From assembly GCF_963259705.1 (NCBI RefSeq), contig NC_081850.1:33509799-33573798 (forward strand): DNA of 64,000 nt. The letters are read 5' to 3'. The position numbers were made by a program, and so were the translations under genes. Every line of letters begins with the position of its first letter. Positions within the stretch are counted from its first letter, which is position 1. This stretch comes from Myotis daubentonii. Taxonomy: Eukaryota; Chordata; Mammalia; Chiroptera; Vespertilionidae. This document shows, piece after piece, positions 56,735 through 64,000 of this stretch. The notes under the pieces are model-generated. The model was not told where the DNA came from and did not search any database. It saw nothing but the letters and a program-made list of their open reading frames with translations.

Positions 56735-57059
56735 GGAGCGGTTGGGAGCTTCAGTCACCCGCCAGCCTGAAAACAGCCCTCAGCCCCTCACCCAGACTGG
56801 CCAGGCACCCCAGTGGGGACCCCCAACCTGAAGGGGGTGTGACCAGCTGCAAACAGCCATCATCCCCTCACCCAGGCTGGCCAGGCACCCCAGTGGGGAC
56901 CCCCACCCTGATCCAGGACACCCTTCAGGGCAAACCAGCCAGCCCCCACCCATGCACCAGGCCTCTGTCCTATATAGTAAAAGGGTAATATGCCTCCCAG
57001 CACCGGGATCGGCGGAGCCGTGAGGCCTCCTAGCACCGGGATCAGCATGACGGGGCAGC

Positions 57060-58070
57060 GCCCAAACCCCCTGATCGCCCTGTGGCTCTGTGTGTGACAG
57101 GGGGCGGGGCCACAACTTCCCTATCTGCCCTGCTCTGTTCGTGACAGGGGAAGGCTCCCCAACCCCCTGATCAGCCCTGCTCTGTGCCTGATACGGGGGA
57201 GCTCCCCAACCCCCTGATTGCCCTGCGACTCTGTGTGTGACAGGCTGCGGCGCCCCAACCCCCTGATCGGCCCTGCTCTGTGTGTGACAGGGTGTGGTGC
57301 CCCAACCCCGCCCCCCCCCCCCCCCATGGGCCCTGCTCTGTGTGTGGCGGGGTAGAGCCATAACCTCCCCATCGGCCCTGCCCTGAGTGTGAGAGTGGTG
57401 GCGCCCCAACCCCCTGATCCGCCCTGCTCTGTGGGTGATAGAGGGCGGTGCCCCAACCACCCCCCTCCCCCCACGGGCCCTGCTCTGTGTGTGATGGGGT
57501 AAAGCCATAACTTCCCCATCAGCCCTACCCTGAGTGTGACAGGGGGCGGTGCCTCAACTCCCCTATCGGCCCTACTCTGTGAGTGACAGGGAGGAGCTCC
57601 TCAACCCCCTGATAGGCCCTGCTCTGTGTGTGACAGGGGGGATCTCCCCAACCCCCTGATTGACCCTGCTCTGTGCGTGACAGGGGGCAGTGCCCTAACC
57701 CCCTGATTGGCCCTGCTCTGTGCGTGACGGGGCAGCGCCCCAACCACCCTCCTGATTGGCCCTGCTCTGTGCGTGACAGGGGGGAGCTCCCCAACTCCCT
57801 GATTGACCCTGCTCTGTGCGTGACAGGGTATGGAGCCCCAACCCCCTGATGGGCCCTGCTCTGTGCGTGACGGGGTGGCGCCGCAACCTCCCCATCGACC
57901 CTGCCTTGAGTGTGACAGGGGGCGGTGCCCCAGTCGGCCCTACCCTGAGCGTGACTGAGGGTGGCATCGCAACCTCCCATTCTGCCCTGCTCTGTGTATG
58001 ACAGGGGGCGGCGCCCCAACTCCCCAATCGGCCCTGCTCTGAGCCTGACCAGGGGCTGCACCTAGGGATT
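57060..58070. repeat. ~60-bp minisatellite in Helitron
   Basis: More than a dozen units of the type 'ccccaaccccctgat' plus 'ggccctgctctgtg' and 'gtgacagggg', each about 50-65 bp, with frequent single-base and indel differences. The long minus-strand frames here (up to 242 codons) are translations of this array, not genes. Confidence 0.92.
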
Positions 58071-59841
58071 GGGCCTGCCCTCTGCCACCTGGGAGCAGGC
58101 CTAAGCCAGCAGGTCGTTATCTCCCGAGGGGTCCCAGACTGCGAGAGGGCACAGGCCGGGCTGAGGGACCCCCCCCCTTCCCTCAGAGTGCACAAATTTT
58201 TGTGCACCGGGCCTCTAGTTTCATATAATACTGGTTTGGTGGTGATGAGCTCCTTTAGCTTTTCCTTATCTGTGGAGCTCTTTATCTGACCTTCAATTCT
58301 GAATGATAGCTTTGCTGGATAAAGTAATTTTGGTTGTAGGTTCTTGGTATTCATCACTTTGAATATTTCTTGCCACTCCCTTCTGGCCTGCAAAGTTTCT
58401 GTTGAGAAATTAGCTGACAGTCGTATGGGTATTCCCTTGTAGGTAACTGAGTTTCTTTCTCTTGCTGCTTTTAAGATTCTCTCTTTGTCTTTTGCTCTTG
58501 CCATTTTAATGATGATGTGTCTTGCTGTGGTCCTCTTTGGATTCCTTTTGTTTGGGGTTCTCTGTGCTTCCTGGACTTGTAAGTCTATTTCTTTCACCAG
58601 GTGGGGGAAGTTTTCTGTCATTATTTCTTCAAATAGGTTTTCAATATCTTGCTCTCTCTCATCTTCTGGTACCCCTATAATTCGGATGTTGGTGTGCTTG
58701 AAGCTGTCCCAGAGGCTCCTTACACTATCTTCGTATTTCCGGATTTTTTTTCATTTTGCTTTTCCGGTTGGGTGTTTTTTGCTTCTTCGTATTTCAAATC
58801 TTTGATTTGATTCTTGCGCTCCTCTGGTCTGCTGTTGGGAGTCTGTATAATATTCTTTATTTCAGTCAGTGTATGCTTAATTTCTAGTTGGTTCTTTATC
58901 ACAACATCGAGGGTCTCATTAGATTTCACGTACATCTCATTAAATTTATCTGCAGTCTCTAGAAGACTCTTGAAAGACCTCAAAAGTGTGGTTTTGAATT
59001 GTATATCCAGCAGCCTGCTTTCCTCCATTTCTGTCATTTGTGTCCTGTTTTTTTGTCTCGGCATTTTTTATGCTTTGCTGTGTCGATAGAGTGTCTTTCT
59101 GTACTAAGTGTCCCAATTACCTGAGGTAGACACTCTTGGTGCACCCCCTTGTGGTCTTTGTGCGCATTCTTGTTGTAGCTAAGCCTTGATTGTTGTAGGT
59201 AACACTGGGAGGGATTTGACCTCCAGGCCAATTAGCTGTGAGAATCAGCTGTGTCTGCAGTGGGAGAACTTCTGTGCTGGATCTCTAGGGCTAGCCTTTG
59301 CCTGAGGCTAACCAGAAAATGCCTCCCTGCAAGGCTTGGGTGGGGCGGGTCCCAGGGGATCAACAGGGCGGATGGAGTGAGCAGTTATGGCTGCTCTCAG
59401 TCCTGTACCCAGAGGTTCTGCCTCTCAGTGTCCCATCAACCGCTGCAAACCTCGGCCAGAAAGCTGCCCTCAAGTTCCGACCGATGCCAGACAGTCCCGC
59501 TTCTCCCGTTTGAGTAAGGGTCCCCAGAGACTCGCCCGGAACTGGAGCCCAGAGCCTGAGACTCCCTCCCGATTGAAAATGACAACCGTGCCCTCAGCTC
59601 CCAGCCCGCTTCGCAAGCACCTCCACACCTTTGTATTTTACTTCAGCACCGTGTCTCCTCTGAGTCTCGGTATGCTTTTCTCTTTCCTTCTAGTTGTGGA
59701 ATTTCCCCTCAGCCAGCCTTCCTGTGGTTCTGGGTGGTGTCTGTTCCGTCTTTTAGTTGTATTTTTGAAGTGGTTGTGTGAGGCAGCAATCTCCGGTGTT
59801 TACCTATGCCGCCATCTTGGTTTCTCCGCCTTTAATTCTTT

Positions 59842-60468
59842 ATACCCTTCTTTTCTGAGATTCTTCTTATAGCTCCATGACTGTGAAGTGTCAGTAATTC
59901 TATCTAGCTCTCATTTCATTCTGTATTTGGTTTTGAGCTAGTTAGATATCATTGCAAAGTGAACTGAGTAGTCCTCTATAATTCAGTGTATTGGGTGTGT
60001 GTTTAGTACTCTATGTACATTGCCTAAATGGATGCTACCTTATAGAGTCCTATAAAGTTGTTGGGTTTTTATATAGGCCAGTCTGAGGCTCAAGGAAGTT
60101 AAGTCACTCACCCTTAGTTGCACAGCTGGTAAGTAGCAACTCAGAGCTGTCCAACTCCAAAGTCAGGACACTTTCTATTCTGCTGCATTGCCTCAGAGAA
60201 CTCTCGAATATCATAATTCCTTCACCCAAAGGAATGACTCTTTTGAAGGTGGAATTTGGAGGTAGCATATCATCCTGGAGGAATAAGGATATCTGGCCAG
60301 GAAGATTCTGGACAACTTATGCATCGCTCGAGGACCACAGTGAGAGAAGCCTGAGTTAATCCTGTGGACAGTGCACTGCTTTGCATGAGAGTGATTATGT
60401 GTAACTGTGTCTGGGACAATCCTATGCACTGGGGGAGGTGGATTCTGAGGGGCAAGCAGAATAATTTA
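59842..60468. repeat. MIR-like remnant and unique sequence
   Basis: About 60075-60190 ('gtctgaggctcaaggaagtt', 'gttgcacagctggtaagtag') is a reverse-strand MIR. The rest is unique. Confidence 0.55.
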
Positions 60469-60652
60469 TCTATAATAATAAAAGTGTAATATGCTACTTA
60501 GACCAGACGTCCTTCCAGATGACCTTCCAGAGGAAGCTGGGGTTGCGGCAGTGGGATCGAGGAAGCCACCATGGGTGTGAGTGAGGGATCCAGGCAGCCA
60601 CCATGACTGCAAAGGCCTACTCTTGGATGAATTTCATGCATCGGGCCTCTAG
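60469..60652 (+). mobile_element. Short Helitron, 184 bp
   Basis: It starts TCTATAATAATAAAAGTG after A (60468) and ends 'gcatcgggcctctag' before T (60653). Related to the 129-bp copy at 36801. Confidence 0.93.
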
Positions 60653-61462
60653 TATTATTATAAAAAATGAGATTTCAGGCAAAATTGTATCACTATACTA
60701 ATTACAACAAAAGGAGAAGAAATCAGCACCCACTCATTCAAGGAAGTGATTCTGGCATGTGTGCCTGCTAAAGGGGTGCTGTATCCTTCTCCTCACAGCA
60801 CAAAGAGAGGTGCCCTTGTTCAAGGGTATGAGCTGAATCTTATTCACAAAGAAAATGCGTTAGAAGTTTTGCCTGAGAGAATACTGCAGTTTTATTTGGG
60901 GCACTTAATTTCTTTCATATATCTTTGCTTGTCATTGTTCAATTTGTAAGTTCAACGTAACTAAAAAAGCTCTCTTGGCTTTTAAAAGTTTTCCTTAAGT
61001 GGTACAGAGGAGACTGTGAGAAATAAAAGCAACTCAACAGCTACAGGCACCAAATTAAGTACAACACATATAATTCAGAGCGTATTTCTGTATAAAGAGG
61101 ATAAGCAGGCCCCAGGAGAAACACCTGAGGACTACTCCACTGTGCTATTTAGGGGTGGTGTCTGGGTCTGTTTCAAGAGCATCTCTCACTCTAGTCTACT
61201 CCTGATTAGGACACTTTTTTGGTAACTTCTTGATCTCGGACCTGCTGAGAGACACTCTTGGACAAGAAATCTAAGTGCAGTCCTTAGTTTTATTGGTAAC
61301 ACACAGATACAAATCACCAAGGGCCAATGCCTAGAGGCAGGTCTGGAAATGCCTTCTCATTGCTGTGTTGAGCTGAGTCCAGAGACAAAACCTGGCCTCT
61401 GAACTTTGGAAACATTGAGGCTTAGTAGATTTGATTAGTTTTGGTGCTGGTGAGCTCCCCAC
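60653..61462. other. Unique sequence, no gene seen
   Basis: No recognised mobile element or coding region. Confidence 0.45.
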
Positions 61463-61479
61463 CTCCTTTTCATCTTTTA

Positions 61480-61720
61480 TTTATTTATTTTATTTTTAAA
61501 AAATCATTTATTTATTTTTATCACTCAGGATATTTTCCCACTGATTTTTAGAGAGAGTGGAAGGGAGGGGGAGAGACACACAGAGAGAATCCCTGCACGT
61601 GTTCTCACAAGGGCCAGGGATTGAGCCTGCAATCTAGGTATGTGTCCTTGACTAGAATTGAACCTGGGACCCTTCAATCCACAGGCTGATGTTCCATCCA
61701 GTGAGAAAAACTGGCCAGTG
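61480..61720 (-). mobile_element. Ves-family SINE with 17-bp target duplication
   Basis: A minus-strand SINE with a (TTTA)n tail region and diverged head. Flanked by 'ctccttttcatctttta' at 61463-61479 and 61721-61737. Confidence 0.93.
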
Positions 61721-61737
61721 CTCCTTTTCATCTTTTA

Positions 61738-62295
61738 AAGAAAACTGCTTGAGGTCAGAGTCCTTAGACTTCACAAAGGAAAATCATATACCAAACAATT
61801 TCGTGTACATCAAGATAATGGACACTTTGAAGAGTTGCTTGACTCTAGAAGTCTACACCCAACTCGTGGTTTTGCCTGGTCAGTGAGGCATAGAAATCTG
61901 GCTGCCTTTGCCTCACAGTTTTAGCCTTAGTTTAGTAGCACAGGGATGTTAAGACAGGACACTTGTCAGAGTCAGAAAGAAACAGAGGTTGGGTCAAGTT
62001 GTGTTTGTTCTCTCAGCGATCAAAGATGAAACTTAGTCTCATGAAGCTGAGGCTGCCCTACCCAGGCTGACATAACTTTCCAAAGAGCTGACTGAGCTTA
62101 TGACCAAGCCAGCAAACCATTAAGGACTAGGGCTCTGAAGAAGTGTGATTGCCGGGACTGACCGGCAGACCCTGAGAGATGGATGAATGAATTACTGTGA
62201 TACAAGTTTCTGTGAAAGAGAGGGCTAAGGGACTGTTTGGCTATAAGAGCCAAATAGCCTTGTTTGCCTGCCTCCTTAGGCTTTTATTATAACAA
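61738..62295. other. Unique sequence, no gene seen
   Basis: No recognised feature. Confidence 0.45.
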
Positions 62296-62669
62296 CTAGA
62301 GGCCCGTTGCAGGAAGATTCCTGCAAGAATAGGGCTTCCTGCAGCCGGAGCGAAGCAGAGAAGGGAGGGAAGCCCACCCTTCTCTGCTGCCTCGCTCCCT
62401 CCTGTCTCCGCTGCCTCGGGACACTCCATCAGTGGTGGAGCAGAGTGGGCAGATCGTGCCTTGCCGCTCGGCCCCGTGGACCCAGCTGGGTGATAGGGCT
62501 GGACACTCGCCCCCCCCTCACCTCCCCCGCCACCTGCCTGGCCAATAGGCCTGGACACTTCAGCGGTGGGGCTGAGGGGACTGGGAACTGCCATCTTGTG
62601 GCTATGGGTGCTGCCATCTTTGTGATGGAATGATGGCTAATTTGCATATTACTCTTTTATTAGATAGGA
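62296..62669 (-). mobile_element. Helitron, minus strand, 374 bp, distinct 3' hairpin
   Basis: On the minus strand it starts TCCTATCTAATAAAAGAG and ends CTAG. It is flanked by A (62295) and T (62670). The subterminal palindrome is 'ttgcaggaa' / 'ttcctgcaa', unlike the 'gtgcacgaa' hairpin of the other copies, so this is a separate subfamily. Confidence 0.93.
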
Positions 62670-63110
62670 TAGCTTGAATTAAAATTACCTATTAGATATT
62701 ATTAGCAAGGTAAGCATCCTTGAGTAGACACATGCTTCTACAAGGTTGGGTCTAAAGACTAAACAGAGATTCCAATAAAACACCCGGGAGCTCGGACCTG
62801 TTTGGAAGAGTCAAGGCAGGGGCTGCTGCCTTCAGCAAGGTCCTCCTAGAGGCCCCCAACCTTTCAGAGAATCCTCCTTACAGACTTTCCAACAAAAGTC
62901 CTGTGCATCCCCACATATGAGGACCCTATATCCCAGCATGAAGGATTATTATTCACACCTGCTAAATGTGTAAAAAATGAGACTTGTTTTGTGCAGCATG
63001 GGATGGGGTTTTCTTTCAAAGTTTACAAAAGTATTTTTGTAGTTCACCAAACATAGAATATTTATTCTTAGCTGATTTCTGAGAATATTTACTTATGATC
63101 AACTCATTCT
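62670..63110. other. Unique sequence, no gene seen
   Basis: No recognised feature. Confidence 0.4.
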
Positions 63111-63140
63111 TTTTTTGTTTATTTTTTTATTGAGATATAA

Positions 63141-63608
63141 TCCTATATAATAAAAACCTAATATGCTAAGTGTCCAGTTGTCTGTTCAACCAATCAAAGC
63201 ATAATATGCTAATGATATGCTAAGGCTGCTCAATTGCTCACTATAAGGTGCACTGACCACCAGGAGGCAGACAGTCAACCGGTCAACTGGTCGCTGTGAT
63301 GTGTGTTGACCACCAGGGGGCAGACACTCTGACCAGTAGGTTAGCTTGATGCTGGGGTCCGGCTGATCGGGACTGAGCGAAATGGGCTAGATATGCTCTG
63401 GAGCCCTCCCGAGGCCCCTCCCTGGCTGGCCAACCTACCACATCCCTTCCCGGCCCTAATAGTGCACCAGTGGGGTCCCTCAGCCTGGCCTGTGCCCTCT
63501 TGCAATCCAGGACCCCTCAGGGGATGTTGGAGAGCCAGTTTCGACCCAATCTCACAGGCCAGGCCGAGGGACCCTACTGTTGCATGAATTCATGCACCAG
63601 GTCTCTAG
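63141..63608 (+). mobile_element. Helitron, 468 bp, inside L1, with CTCF-like motifs
   Basis: The 5' end TCCTATATAATAAAAAC follows A (63140). The 3' end 'atgcaccaggtctctag' precedes T (63609). Two direct CTCF-like motifs lie at 63257-63270 and 63310-63323. Non-autonomous and related to the Helitron at 22708. Confidence 0.94.
63257..63323 (+). promoter_or_regulatory. Two direct CTCF-like motifs in Helitron
   Basis: CCACCAGGAGGCAG (63257-63270) and CCACCAGGGGGCAG (63310-63323) face the same way, 53 bp apart, within a repeated 'tgaccaccaggRGGCAGACA' unit. Binding is not shown. Confidence 0.5.
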
Positions 63609-64000
63609 TTGACATATAACATGATATTAGTTTCAGGTGTACAACATAATGATTCAATATTTGTATATATTGGAAAAGATCAGCACCATAAATCTAATTA
63701 ACATATGTTACCATACATAGTTCTGAGTTTTGTAAATTTTTAATTAATTTTAAAGTTAAATTTATTGGGGTAACATTGGTTAGTAACATGTAATTTTCAA
63801 GTTTACAACATTATAATTCTACATCTGCATACTCTATTGTGTGCTCACTACCCAAAGTCTAGTTTCCTTCTGTTACCATATATTTGACCCCCATTACCCA
63901 CTACACCTTCCCCGACCGTCTTTCCCCTCTGGTAACCACCATTCTGTTGTCTGTATCTATGAGTTTGTTTTGTTTGTTACTTTTTCTTTTGTATTACACA

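Larger units (their letters stand above)
56329..58218 (+). mobile_element. Compound Helitron, 1,890 bp, inside HAL1
   Basis: The 5' end TCCTATCTAATAAAAG follows host A (56328). The 3' end 'gtgcaccgggcctctag' precedes T (58219). A second 5' terminus TCCTATATAGTAAAAGGG begins at 56968. Just before it lies 'atgcaccaggcctctg', which resembles a decayed Helitron 3' end. The 5' portion includes 'ccaagatggcggccgg', a gene-5'-end-like segment and an internal poly(A). Confidence 0.92.
56309..59064 (-). pseudogene. HAL1 ORF1, frameshifted and split by Helitron
   Basis: ORF1 begins at 59064 (MPRQKNRTQMTEMEES). The coiled-coil half runs to a frameshift at an 8-nt A run (58744-58751, minus strand). The second frame carries the RRM and C-terminal domain, with TYKGIPIRLSANFS, ARREWQEIFKVMN and LYPAKLSFRIEGQI. 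The Helitron interrupts it about six codons before the normal end, and the last codons and stop lie at 56328-56309. ORF1p family proteins are RNA-binding chaperones. This one cannot be made intact. Confidence 0.88.
55960..59827 (-). mobile_element. HAL1 retrotransposon interrupted by a Helitron, with TSD
   Basis: HAL1 occupies 55960-56328 and 58219-59827 (1,978 bp), minus strand. It has the 5' end 'aagatggcggcatagg', a ~760-bp 5' UTR, ORF1, a 3' UTR and an A-rich tail, with no ORF2. The repeat 'gcctttaattcttt' flanks it at 55946-55959 and 59828-59841. The Helitron at 56329-58218 split it afterwards. Confidence 0.93.
63111..64000 (-). mobile_element. L1 3' UTR, interrupted by Helitron, cut by window edge
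   Basis: 'tttattgagatataa' (to 63140) continues as 'ttgacatataacatgat' (from 63609) when the Helitron is removed. L1 3' UTR text then runs to the window end ('ttggggtaacattggttagt', 'ctggtaaccaccattctgtt'). The break inside 'gatataattgacatat' reproduces the L1 sequence exactly. Confidence 0.88.

Noticed and set aside
56780..58061. Long minus-strand frames (up to 242 codons) with repeats such as THRAGPIRGLG
   Set aside because: These are translations of the ~60-bp Helitron minisatellite. The repeated peptide follows the DNA unit and shifts frame with it.

Overview
This window is nuclear DNA from a vespertilionid (evening) bat. The diagnosis rests on repeats. There are about 18 tRNA-derived Ves SINEs with the head 'ccctaaccggtttggctcag'. 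There are nine or ten HeliBat-type Helitrons, which begin TCCTATMTAATAAAAG, end in a hairpin followed by CTAG, and sit exactly between A and T. A SPIN-type hAT element and HAL1 half-L1 elements are also present. I find no intact host protein gene, no tRNA or rRNA gene and no CRISPR array. The window reads as intergenic or intronic sequence shaped by transposition.

Layout. 1-5 kb: Ves SINEs, a 954-bp Helitron and a local 50-bp duplication. 5-12 kb: mostly unique sequence with MER20, an old L1, nested SINEs, MIR and an MLT1-type LTR. 12.9-14.3 kb: a CpG-rich processed pseudogene of EEF2 (elongation factor 2). 14.8-15.8 kb: an ancient MIR split by a solo LTR that carries a minisatellite. 16.4-21 kb: a stacked locus in which an L1 is split by a Helitron, a nearly full-length HAL1 and SINEs. 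21-28 kb: a hAT element with a C-terminal transposase fragment, a minus-strand Helitron with paired CTCF-like motifs, a young SINE, a twin-primed L1 and a second solo LTR of the same family. 28-36 kb: mostly unique sequence, microsatellites, and a Tc1/mariner element at 33.86-34.78 kb. 36-46 kb: head-to-tail Helitrons, a short mariner, four hAT elements (one of them SPIN) and SINEs. 46-60 kb: a tailless HAL1 fragment inside a SINE, L1 tails, and a HAL1 at 55.96-59.83 kb broken by a 1.9-kb compound Helitron. 60-64 kb: three more Helitrons and an L1 3' region running off the edge.

The most unusual element is the mariner at 33860-34778. Its termini (CTCCCTCTGTCCCA, with TA target duplications) and its transposase N-terminus look like plant and oomycete mariner/Stowaway elements rather than the usual animal Tc1/mariner groups. 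Other points of note are tail-less retro-insertions flanked by target duplications, Helitrons carrying CTCF and YY1 motifs, compound Helitrons, a paralogous empty site proving one Helitron insertion, and three hAT insertions sharing one 8-bp target. Coordinates of young elements are exact where terminal motifs or target duplications define them. Those of ancient repeats are approximate.
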